DNA of 64,000 nucleotides from Helicobacter sp. 10-6591 (GTDB lineage Bacteria; Campylobacterota; Campylobacteria; Campylobacterales; Helicobacteraceae): NCBI RefSeq assembly GCF_003288805.1, contig NZ_NHYK01000001.1, positions 1 to 64,000 of the forward strand, read 5' to 3'. Shown piece by piece: positions 45,295 to 53,080 of this stretch (position 1 is its first letter; each line of letters starts with the position of its first letter). The notes under the pieces were generated by a model. It saw only the letters and a program-made list of their open reading frames with translations, ran no database searches and was not told where the DNA came from. The position numbers and the translations under genes were made by a program.

Positions 45295-46404
45295 TTATAT
45301 CCCAAGACTTGTGGTAAAAAACGAAAATATTGCATTGATGACAATCACCCAAAAGATTGCATTCACGACACTAAGTGTTGTCTGCTTGCCTAGAGATTCT
45401 GTATCGCCATGCACTTTTAGCCCACGAAAACACCCAACAAGCGCTATTGCCACACCAAAAAATGGGGCTTTTGCGATGCCTATGAAAAAATTCGTGATAC
45501 TCACATACTCATAAAATCTCTCCCAATATTGCGTAAAGCTGATACCAGCTTGCACATTCAGTGCAAGCATTCCAGAGATAAGACTAACCAAGTCAGCTAA
45601 AAACACAAGCAAAGGCATTGTAATCACAAGGGCTATGATTCTGGGAGTTACCAAAAAGTCAATCACGCTAAAACCCATAGTTTTTAAAGCATCGTTTTCT
45701 TCTGTGAGATTCATCACGCCAATCTGAGCACTAAAGCTTGAAGCAGATCTTCCAGCGACCACAAGTGCTAAAATAAATGGCCCCAGCTCGCGTAGAGAAA
45801 GCTTCCCAATAATCTCCACACTCATTAAAGGAGCACCCATCTTATCAAGCTGTATGACTCCTTGCATAGCAATCGCATAGCTCACGATAAAACTTGTAAT
45901 AAGCACAATAGGAAGCGCTCTAATGCCAGATTCAGAAATATGATAGAAAATCGAAGCTATCTTGAAACGGCTCGGATGCCTGAAGCTCAAGCAAAAGTAA
46001 TAAATCCACATACCAAAAAAATTCATAAAATCAATCATACTTGTAAAAAAGTTTTGTGTGCTGAGATTCAGGTCTTTGTAAAACGACAAAAAGATATTTG
46101 GCTGTTTGTATGTAGGAGTATCTTGTGGAAAATCCTCTAAAAGTGCGAATATTTTAGAGATGTTAGAATCTTGTGTGTGGAGCAAGAAACGCTTGCCTTG
46201 CAAATGGTATTTTAGAAGCGAGCAAATTGCAAAATCTACCTTGCAATCTTCAAGAAATTCTAGTTCTATTATTGTGTTCGTACTTCTTATTATATTTCTA
46301 AGGTTTTTGAGTGTTTGTTTTGGAGTGGTGTAGTTCCACTCCCCGCTAAAAGTGATCTTTAACGCAAGATTTGTGCGCCCAAGAGAGAATCTAGGTGTAT
46401 TCAT
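45295..46404 (-). CDS. mlaE: ABC transporter permease, MlaE-like, with N-terminal STAS part
   Basis: Integral membrane permease partner of MlaF, 369 residues. The C-terminal two thirds is the MlaE domain (GMWIYYFCLSF, LRELGPFILALVVAGRS, GVMNLTEENDALKTMG). The first ~110 residues form a soluble domain with the beta-alpha pattern of STAS/MlaB proteins, so MlaB seems fused to MlaE here. The ATG overlaps the end of the acyltransferase gene by four bases. Confidence 0.9.
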   Translation of the reverse strand: MNTPRFSLGRTNLALKITFSGEWNYTTPKQTLKNLRNIIRSTNTIIELEFLEDCKVDFAICSLLKYHLQGKRFLLHTQDSNISKIFALLEDFPQDTPTYKQPNIFLSFYKDLNLSTQNFFTSMIDFMNFFGMWIYYFCLSFRHPSRFKIASIFYHISESGIRALPIVLITSFIVSYAIAMQGVIQLDKMGAPLMSVEIIGKLSLRELGPFILALVVAGRSASSFSAQIGVMNLTEENDALKTMGFSVIDFLVTPRIIALVITMPLLVFLADLVSLISGMLALNVQAGISFTQYWERFYEYVSITNFFIGIAKAPFFGVAIALVGCFRGLKVHGDTESLGKQTTLSVVNAIFWVIVINAIFSFFTTSLGI

Positions 46405-47324
46405 GGCTTTTTCGCATAAATATCAGGATAGAAAATCTTAAAACGCTTATGGAACCAAAACCAACTGGAAGGATTGGATTCTATAATCTGCTGTGTGATA
46501 TTGGCTTGCTTCTGTGTAGCTTGGAGTATATCTTGTGTGCTGTTGTTGGTTACTTGTGTTCTGATTGGTTCGCAAAATCGCACATAATAACGTGAGTAGT
46601 CCTCATTGAAATCAATAAATAAAGGCACGATTGCTACGCCAAAGCGTCTAGATAATACTGAGGCAATCGTAGTGTGTGTAGCCCTTTTGCCAAAAAAGCG
46701 CACCTCTATACCTTCGCCTAAATCGATATTTTGGTCCACAAGGATTCCAGCAATAGCATTTCTTTTGCTATAGAGTTTGAGCAGATGCTTAAAAGCACCC
46801 TTTTTGTCAATCATACGCACGCCTTGAGATTCTCGTCTTTTGATTATCAAGCGATTTATGCTTTCAAATTGTGTCAGTCGTCCAAGGGATGCCATCTCAC
46901 ACATTCTATAGCGTTGGGGTAGGGCAGTAGCCATAGCTTCCCAGTATCCAAAATGCATAGAAACTACGACAGCACTGCCATCTTTGCTTATGCAATCTGT
47001 GAGAAAATGCTCATCGATAAATACAAATCTCCTCTCATACTCTTCTCTCTTTAGATAGACCACACGTATAGATTCCAAAATGACAAAGGCGAAATTTCTA
47101 TAGCAACGTCTAATAATCGCTTCTTTTTGCTCTACACTCAGCCCATCACCATAAACAAAATCGAGATTTGCCCGAGCGTCTTTGTAGCGACGTGTATCAA
47201 GAAGGCTTAAAACCTTTGCAAGCATTTTTACATGAAATACAAAAAGTTTGTGCGGGATAATGCTTAGGAATTTTCCGAGCAAAAACACCACACACTCCAC
47301 CAAAACAAAGGCAATTTTTGCCAT
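46401..47324 (-). CDS. waaM: Lipid A late acyltransferase (LpxL/HtrB-type)
   Basis: Inner-membrane enzyme that adds a secondary acyl chain to lipid A. The 307 residues have an N-terminal helix, then VVSMHFGYWEAM with the HX4-5 catalytic pattern (here HFGYWE), and LVDQNIDLGEG, with the family's Asp-Gln near residue 195. ATG 47324 is preferred, as AAGGAG lies five bases before it. The waaM-waaC-ppx-ferredoxin order matches H. pylori. The symbol follows that homology. Confidence 0.9.
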   Translation of the reverse strand: MAKIAFVLVECVVFLLGKFLSIIPHKLFVFHVKMLAKVLSLLDTRRYKDARANLDFVYGDGLSVEQKEAIIRRCYRNFAFVILESIRVVYLKREEYERRFVFIDEHFLTDCISKDGSAVVVSMHFGYWEAMATALPQRYRMCEMASLGRLTQFESINRLIIKRRESQGVRMIDKKGAFKHLLKLYSKRNAIAGILVDQNIDLGEGIEVRFFGKRATHTTIASVLSRRFGVAIVPLFIDFNEDYSRYYVRFCEPIRTQVTNNSTQDILQATQKQANITQQIIESNPSSWFWFHKRFKIFYPDIYAKKP

Positions 47325-47382
47325 TTGCACTCCTTGTGTTTCTAAGAATTTGTATTTTACTTTGCTTTATTTGAGCTAGACT

Positions 47383-48432
47383 TTAAAGCATGTCTAAAAG
47401 CACAAATACATGCGAGGCAATCGTTTGTGGTGTGATTGTATTGATTGAAAAATCATCTTTTTTGTAAGTTGCTTTTGTGTTTGCACTTAGTGAGATAGTC
47501 TTTTCTCCTAAAAGCTCAAAGCGCTTTTTGGGGGTATTGCCATAAAGCGTGATAGAAGGGCGAGCAAGTGCCCAAGCAAGATGGGTAATACCCGTATCGC
47601 CACCTATAAGCAAATCACAGCTAGATACAAGTGCTTTGATCACATCAAGATTGAGATTTGTAATTTGTGTAAGTGTGATGTTCTGTAACTGTGATTTTGT
47701 GGTTTTGAAAATCTGCTCCGCTTTGTGTTTGTGTCTATGGGTAAGTAAGATAATCTCTGTATTTTTTAATCTCTTATCTAACAAAATGGCAAGCTCACTA
47801 AAAAGCAGGGGATGATAAGTCTTTGATTCCAAAGAAGCTTCAAGGACAAAGATAAGACGTAACGAATCTACAGCTTTAGTGCTCTGCTTGCTTGCTTGCT
47901 TGCTGTAAGAAAAAACCTCTTGTCTATAAGAGAGCATCTTGTGGAGTTCTGAGGTCAAGAGTGCAGAATCTATACCTAGCAATTTCTGGGCTTGTAAGAT
48001 TAAAAGTGCATTGCGTTTTAAAATATTCTCTTGGTAGGCGATTCTCACGCTATGCGAGTAAAACAATGCACTCAGAGATTCCTTAGCGCTCAGAAAGCTA
48101 AAGCCCAAAAACTTATTTTTTTTCAGAAACGCTCCAATAAGAGCAGACTTTAGTAATCCCTGCATATCAATGAGCAGATCAAATGCCCGGATTTTTGCAA
48201 GATGTCTTGTCAGCGAGAAAAGCTGTCTGAAGCTCTGGTGTTTGAGCGTGATAAGTTCCAAAGAATGAATATATGGAGAATGTTCTAAAATCCCTGCAAA
48301 ACGAGAATCTACAAACCAAGTAATATGAATTTTTTGTCCATGAGATTCTAAGGTTTTGAGAAAATAAGCTAAAAATGCTGCACATACTATGCAATCACCC
48401 AATGCTGATAAACGGATAATCCCGATACGCAA
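47383..48432 (-). CDS. waaC: ADP-heptose:LPS heptosyltransferase I, with a tetranucleotide repeat
   Basis: GT9 glycosyltransferase that adds the first heptose to Kdo in the LPS inner core. The 349 residues start MRIGIIRLSALGDCIVCAAF and keep the donor-binding GGDTGITHLAWALARPSI near residue 280. The repeat (TGCT)5 (47885-47904) lies within a linker coding SKQASKQS at about residues 176-183, and the frame is intact with five units. It is two bases after ppx/gppA. Loss of frame would truncate the C-terminal Rossmann domain and leave a deep-rough core. Confidence 0.92.
   Translation of the reverse strand: MRIGIIRLSALGDCIVCAAFLAYFLKTLESHGQKIHITWFVDSRFAGILEHSPYIHSLELITLKHQSFRQLFSLTRHLAKIRAFDLLIDMQGLLKSALIGAFLKKNKFLGFSFLSAKESLSALFYSHSVRIAYQENILKRNALLILQAQKLLGIDSALLTSELHKMLSYRQEVFSYSKQASKQSTKAVDSLRLIFVLEASLESKTYHPLLFSELAILLDKRLKNTEIILLTHRHKHKAEQIFKTTKSQLQNITLTQITNLNLDVIKALVSSCDLLIGGDTGITHLAWALARPSITLYGNTPKKRFELLGEKTISLSANTKATYKKDDFSINTITPQTIASHVFVLLDML
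47885..47904. repeat. (TGCT)5 tetranucleotide repeat in waaC
   Basis: Five perfect TGCT units (AGCA on the coding strand) plus one extra G. A gain or loss of one unit shifts the reading frame. The present copy number keeps waaC open. Confidence 0.93.
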
Positions 48433-48434
48433 AG

Positions 48435-49913
48435 CTACTCCTCAATAATTTCTATCTCAAGATTTGCATTGGGTTTTTGGAGCTTATGTAGGGATTCCTT
48501 GCAAAGATAAAGAGAATCTTGTGTGTAGATTCTAAAATGGATACAGTCTCTGAGATACAGAGATTCAAAGCGGATATTAGCTCTTGCTCCGCCTTTATGG
48601 ACGCTTTGTGCAAGAGAGAGAATAAAGCTTAGCCACTGGAGTTTTTCTAGGTTTGGGAGTTTGCAAGAAAGAAGGCGCTCTTGCTTTGGGATTTTCTTGT
48701 TGCTGTATTGGACAAGAAGCTCTATAAGCACGCGTTCATGGTGTGAGAATCCATATTCCAAACCATTGAGCAGAAGATATGCGCCATGCGAGTTTGCCTG
48801 ATAAAAATTCAGCAATACCCCAATCTTGCTTAGGCTTGCTGCCACACCAAGAAGTGCGCGATCTTTTTGTGTGCATCCATGAGCTTGTAATAACGAATCA
48901 AAGATCTTGAGCGCACTGGATTTAAGGAGCTTAGATTCTGTCTCATCGAGTGAAAATCTATCAAGCAAACTTCTCACACACAGATTGAAGTTTGGCGGGA
49001 AATGCAAATTGTTATTGCGCAACATATCTGCTAAAAACACTCCCTCTCTTACACCAGCACCACTTGTAATCAGACGCTCAGCCTGCAGATGCTCTAAAAA
49101 CATATACAAAATCAATGTCCCGCTACGGATAGTATCTATTCTGTCTTGTGGGATATGCAATGATTCTAGCTTGCTTTGGGATGAAGCGATGAGCTTCTCA
49201 AAGAGCTTTTTGTAGGCATGGACTTCGTATTCAAAACCATGCACTCTCATAAACGGATAATCTTCTTGCTTCATGATGAATTTTGAGAGTGCTCTGATGC
49301 TTCCGCCTATGCCAAACACCACATTGTGCTTGTAATGTTTTGGCAAAAGCTTGAGCTGATCTTGTATGTATTTTTTTGTACTGCTGATATTGCTTTTTTT
49401 GTCAAAAAATAGCTCTTTGATGCGTATCGTGCCTACATTCAGCGAGATAGTATCAATGATTTTGCCATTTTCTATAAGTGCGCATTCTGTACTGCCCCCA
49501 CCAATGTCTATGGTTATGCCATTTTTCTCATGCAAGAGATTCGCACAAGCAATCCCACCATAGAATGCTTCTGTCCTACCATCAATGACTTTTATATCAA
49601 GTCCGCAAGCCTTTTTCACACGAGATAAAAATTCTTTGGCATTTGGAGCGTCTCTTATAGCAGAAGTAGCGACACAAAAGAGCTTTCTGCTTTTGTGTGC
49701 CTTAGCAATTTGGAGAAATTCTTTTAGCGCAGAGATCGCGCGCTGCATTGGGAGTTCTTGCAAGATTCCATTGTTCTCATAGCAGCCTTCTGAGATACGA
49801 ACTTTGCTTTTTACCTCATGAACAAGATGGAATCCAAAGCGACTGGTTTTGCGAAAAATCGCCATTCGAGCAGAGTTTGAACCAATATCTATGACACTGG
49901 TAACTTTAGCCAT
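48435..49913 (-). CDS. ppx: Ppx/GppA phosphatase
   Basis: Exopolyphosphatase/guanosine pentaphosphatase family protein of 492 residues. The sugar-kinase/actin-fold motifs VIDIGSNSARMAIF (7-20) and GITIDIGGGSTECALI (about 135-150) hold the phosphate loops, and a C-terminal HD-like helical domain follows (about 310-492). It affects polyphosphate and (p)ppGpp pools in related bacteria. It starts by a one-base overlap with the ferredoxin stop. Confidence 0.93.
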   Translation of the reverse strand: MAKVTSVIDIGSNSARMAIFRKTSRFGFHLVHEVKSKVRISEGCYENNGILQELPMQRAISALKEFLQIAKAHKSRKLFCVATSAIRDAPNAKEFLSRVKKACGLDIKVIDGRTEAFYGGIACANLLHEKNGITIDIGGGSTECALIENGKIIDTISLNVGTIRIKELFFDKKSNISSTKKYIQDQLKLLPKHYKHNVVFGIGGSIRALSKFIMKQEDYPFMRVHGFEYEVHAYKKLFEKLIASSQSKLESLHIPQDRIDTIRSGTLILYMFLEHLQAERLITSGAGVREGVFLADMLRNNNLHFPPNFNLCVRSLLDRFSLDETESKLLKSSALKIFDSLLQAHGCTQKDRALLGVAASLSKIGVLLNFYQANSHGAYLLLNGLEYGFSHHERVLIELLVQYSNKKIPKQERLLSCKLPNLEKLQWLSFILSLAQSVHKGGARANIRFESLYLRDCIHFRIYTQDSLYLCKESLHKLQKPNANLEIEIIEE

Positions 49914-50164
49914 TACTCCTGCCCTTGGAGTTGCTCAAACTTATAGCGAAGTTCCTCTGCATTTTCTACATTATCTGGATCTAGAACAATGGCATCCACA
50001 GGGCAAACAACGATGCAGTTTGGCTCATCATAGCAGCCAACGCATTCTGTACATAAATCTGGATCTATTACATAAAATGGATCATCTGCTTCAATAGCAT
50101 CATTTGGACATTCTTCCCTGCAAGCATCACATGCTATACACTCATCACTTATCATTAAAGCCAT
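49913..50164 (-). CDS. fdxA: 2[4Fe-4S] ferredoxin
   Basis: Electron carrier of 83 residues with two clusters: CIACDACREECP, and CTECVGCYDEPNCIVVCP with the extra loop typical of the YfhL/Alvin group. ATG 50164 follows AAGGAGG; the longer frame to 50206 is unlikely. First gene of a five-gene run (fdx-ppx-waaC-waaM-mlaE/F). The symbol is by analogy. Confidence 0.93.
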   Translation of the reverse strand: MALMISDECIACDACREECPNDAIEADDPFYVIDPDLCTECVGCYDEPNCIVVCPVDAIVLDPDNVENAEELRYKFEQLQGQE

Positions 50165-50273
50165 ATTCCCTCCTTGCGTAACATTAGTAACAAGTCTTAA
50201 AAACAAGATGAGCTTTTAACAAAAAGCCTTTTAAGCTTCCCTTAAAACGCGAGACTTGCAAGTCTGTATGCGT

Positions 50274-50279
50274 TATAAT
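50274..50279 (+). promoter_or_regulatory. -10 box of the Gfo/Idh-type oxidoreductase gene
   Basis: TATAAT, 69 bases before the predicted GTG start, in the divergent gap with the ferredoxin gene. No clear -35 hexamer. Confidence 0.5.
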
Positions 50280-50347
50280 TGCGCCATTTTACCCGTCAAA
50301 TCAAAAGTAAATAAAGTTCAAAGCAAACAAAAAAGAAGGCAAATGAA

Positions 50348-51340
50348 GTGATAAAGTGCGCAATGGTTGGGTTTGGATATTGGGGTAGGAATGTCGCTAG
50401 GACCTTATACGAGGTAGAGAATCTCCAATTAGTAGGGCTTTATGAAAAAGAAACCTCGCGTGTACTTGAAGCAAAAAAACTCTACCCAGCACTCAAGCTT
50501 TATACAAGCTACAAAGAGCTTTTAGACGACAAGATAGAATGTGTATTTATTATCACCCCGCCACAGACACATTTTACCCTTGCTCTTGCCGCACTTAAAG
50601 CAGGCAAGCATACTTTTGTGGAAAAACCACTAAGCCTACAGACTCTCCATGCCAAAGAGCTCTATGACCTTGCAGAGCAAAAGAATCTTATGCTATTTTC
50701 TGACCATATTTTCTTGCACTCCCCTGCAGTGAAATATCTCAAATCCCACTTAGATGATTTTGGCAATATCATTTCTATTACCTCTAGGCGCATAAACTTA
50801 GGACTTTTTCAGACTGAGACAGATTGTATATGGGATCTAGCAATCCATGATTTAAGTATTATTGATTATCTTGTTGGATTGCAAGTCAAGAAACTCAGTG
50901 TTTTTAGTAAGAAATACCCCAAACATCCGAATGACGCTCTTGCAAATATCAGCCTAGAGCTGGAAAATGGCGTAGTTGCGCTTATTCATGTATCCTGGCT
51001 CTCTCCTGTAAAAGTTCGAGAAATGCATATTGGAGGGACTTTACAAAGTGCCATATATGATGAGGGCAAAAAAGACAAACTCACAATTTATACAAGCGGG
51101 GTTGTTGTGCATGATAATTTTGAATGCAATGATTTGTACGACAAAATGGTGCAATACAAATTAGGCGAAGTATTTAGTCCAAAGCTCGAAACAAAGCTGG
51201 CTCTGAATAAAAGCATAGAATGCTTTAGAGACCTTATTATTCAGAGATTCCATAACGAGAATCTCGAGTTTTATCGCGATCACACATTGCGTGTTGTAAA
51301 AGTTTTAGAGGATTTGGATAGAGCAAAAACTCTCTTGTGA
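50348..51340 (+). CDS. Gfo/Idh/MocA-family oxidoreductase
   Basis: NAD(P)-dependent sugar oxidoreductase of 330 residues: Rossmann motif MVGFGYWGRNVARTL, then FIITPPQTHFTLALAALKAGKHTFVEKPLSL with the conserved EKP, and DLAIHDLSI, the Asp/His active-site pattern. Relatives act on NDP-sugars such as UDP-GlcNAc-derived acids, which suits the surrounding glycan genes, but the substrate is not defined. It starts at GTG 50348, with AAGG about ten bases upstream. Confidence 0.87.
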   Translation: MIKCAMVGFGYWGRNVARTLYEVENLQLVGLYEKETSRVLEAKKLYPALKLYTSYKELLDDKIECVFIITPPQTHFTLALAALKAGKHTFVEKPLSLQTLHAKELYDLAEQKNLMLFSDHIFLHSPAVKYLKSHLDDFGNIISITSRRINLGLFQTETDCIWDLAIHDLSIIDYLVGLQVKKLSVFSKKYPKHPNDALANISLELENGVVALIHVSWLSPVKVREMHIGGTLQSAIYDEGKKDKLTIYTSGVVVHDNFECNDLYDKMVQYKLGEVFSPKLETKLALNKSIECFRDLIIQRFHNENLEFYRDHTLRVVKVLEDLDRAKTLL

Positions 51341-51371
51341 TAGCTCATACATAAGTTTGTAAAGGATACAG

Positions 51372-51587
51372 ATGAAAAAAACAAATTTCTTTTATTTCGG
51401 GCTTTCCTGCTGTTTGCTCGGCTGGGCATTTATAGGTTTTGGCTTTATTCTCTTTCCTTTAAGCTTATTTTTCGTGCTTGCATCGCGCGTAGTAAATATC
51501 GCATTTTGGGCAATCATAGTTTCGGATATTGTAGGATTTAGCACTTCGCTCTATCTTATCGCCCATCGTATATATTCCCAACTTTAG
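51372..51587 (+). CDS. Small two-helix membrane protein, function unknown
   Basis: A 71-residue protein with two hydrophobic helices (about 7-36 and 42-62). AAGGAT precedes the ATG at good spacing, supporting real translation. It lies 31 bases after the oxidoreductase and before the first gtr-like cassette. No family recognised. Confidence 0.6.
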   Translation: MKKTNFFYFGLSCCLLGWAFIGFGFILFPLSLFFVLASRVVNIAFWAIIVSDIVGFSTSLYLIAHRIYSQL

Positions 51588-51657
51588 CCCTACACAAGCA
51601 ACTTTGGCGATTAAATTCCAATTTGGAAGTTATTTTGCATATTAAAAAAACGCGCGT

Positions 51658-51663
51658 TATAAT
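51658..51663 (+). promoter_or_regulatory. -10 box of gtr-like cassette 1
   Basis: TATAAT, 52 bases before the GtrB-like ATG, in a 128-base gap with no ORF. No -35 hexamer is clear. Confidence 0.5.
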
Positions 51664-51715
51664 GGCCGCTTTGGCTTCTTAGAGCATCTTATAAGACAAA
51701 ATCAAAGAGAGAGAT

Positions 51716-52699
51716 ATGAGCACACAAGAATGCAATAGTCTGCAAAATCAAAAAATCGCAATAATCATTCCCTGCTACAATGAAGAAAGCACCATTATCC
51801 AAGTGATTGATGAGATTTTAGCCATCATTCCAGAAAGTTTCATATATGTGTTTGACAACAACTCCACTGACAACTCACGCAAATTTGTAGAATCCAAAAT
51901 CCATTCCCTCAAAGCTGCTAAGCCTTCTAGCTTTTGCAATCTCTTCGTATATCATGTATCCACACAGGGCAAGGGGGCTGTTATCAGAGAAGCATTTTCT
52001 CTGATAGAGGCTGATGTGTATGTGATGATTGATGCAGATACGCAATATGACACTTCAATCCTGCCCCAAGCACTCAAGATATTCACAGAGCAAAAGCTTG
52101 ATATGCTAAATATCGCTAGAAGTGCGGAGAATATAGTCTATAGACTAGGACATAGTTTTGGCAATAAGATGTTCTCCAAACTCGCACAAATCCTCTTTCG
52201 CACAAGGATAAACGACATACTCAGTGGATACAGAATTTTCTCTTACCCATTTGTCAAAAGCTTTCCTGCACACTCTCGTGGCTTTGAGATTGAAACTGAG
52301 CTTACTGTGTTTGCCTTACAGCAGCATTTACGTTGCCATGAGATACAAGCCAGCTATAAAAGCCGCCCAGAATTTTCGCACTCCAAGCTTTCTACCTTCA
52401 AAGACGGCTTTAAAATCTCACTTATGATGTTAAATCTCCTCTTTAGCGAGCGTCCATTGTTTGTATTTGGTTTATTGAGTGCGATTTGCTGTTCTTTCTC
52501 TCTCTCTCTTGGGATACCTATTGTTATGGAATTTTTGGAGACTTCTAAAGTCTTACGATTTCCTACGCTTTTTGTCAGTGTGGGCTTTGGTGTGGTAAGC
52601 ATTATCTTTGGTGTCGCCGGACTCTTAGCATACTTAGTACAAAAGGGCATTAAAGAAAGCAGGTATCTTGCTTATCTTAATGCCAAAATACCCTCTTAA
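51716..52699 (+). CDS. GtrB-like family 2 glycosyltransferase (cassette 1)
   Basis: Membrane-bound GT2 of 327 residues expected to move a sugar from an NDP donor to undecaprenyl phosphate on the cytoplasmic side. IIIPCYNEESTIIQVIDEIL and VMIDADTQYD carry the nucleotide-sugar site and DXD-like acids; RINDILSGYRIFSYPFVKSF is typical of polyprenol-phosphate transferases. Two C-terminal helices (about 245-310) anchor it. (TC)6 lies in the codons of the first of these. GtrA-like and large membrane transferase genes follow with 3-base and overlapping junctions. Confidence 0.87.
   Translation: MSTQECNSLQNQKIAIIIPCYNEESTIIQVIDEILAIIPESFIYVFDNNSTDNSRKFVESKIHSLKAAKPSSFCNLFVYHVSTQGKGAVIREAFSLIEADVYVMIDADTQYDTSILPQALKIFTEQKLDMLNIARSAENIVYRLGHSFGNKMFSKLAQILFRTRINDILSGYRIFSYPFVKSFPAHSRGFEIETELTVFALQQHLRCHEIQASYKSRPEFSHSKLSTFKDGFKISLMMLNLLFSERPLFVFGLLSAICCSFSLSLGIPIVMEFLETSKVLRFPTLFVSVGFGVVSIIFGVAGLLAYLVQKGIKESRYLAYLNAKIPS
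52497..52508. repeat. (TC)6 in the GtrB-like gene of cassette 1
   Basis: Six TC units inside codons for the C-terminal membrane helices. Short for a switch, but CT runs are slippage sites in other Helicobacter genes. Confidence 0.7.
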
Positions 52700-52702
52700 A
52701 GT

Positions 52703-53080
52703 ATGAAAACCTACAAGCAGCTTGCATTATTTTTCCTTATTGGCGGGGGATTAAGTCTCGCTGAGTGGATAGGATTCTATTATTTGTGCGTTATGGGTAT
52801 GCACTATATCCTTGCTTCTTTGGTGATGTTTGTGTTCATCTCTGCTTGCGGGATTCTTGCATACAGACGCTTTGTCTTTACGACCTCACACAAAAGCGCG
52901 CTATTCCAGACGTTTGCAAGCTATGCGATAAATACCATTGGTATGGGGATAAATACCCTTATTTTATGGATTCTCGTTGAGTTTGGTGGGATGGATATTT
53001 TGCTCTCTAAGATCTTGGCTTCATTTGTCGTAGCCTTTTATGGCTTTTTTGCAAGAAAGACTTTTATCTACAAAGAATAA
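52703..53080 (+). CDS. GtrA-like flippase-type membrane protein (cassette 1)
   Basis: A 125-residue protein with four predicted helices in the GtrA/DPMS-associated pattern (YKQLALFFLIGGGLSLAEW at the start, FASYAINTIGMGINTLILW in the middle, FYGFFARKTFIYK at the end). Such proteins are thought to flip undecaprenyl-phosphate-linked sugars to the periplasmic side. It overlaps the next gene by one base (TAATG). Confidence 0.85.
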   Translation: MKTYKQLALFFLIGGGLSLAEWIGFYYLCVMGMHYILASLVMFVFISACGILAYRRFVFTTSHKSALFQTFASYAINTIGMGINTLILWILVEFGGMDILLSKILASFVVAFYGFFARKTFIYKE

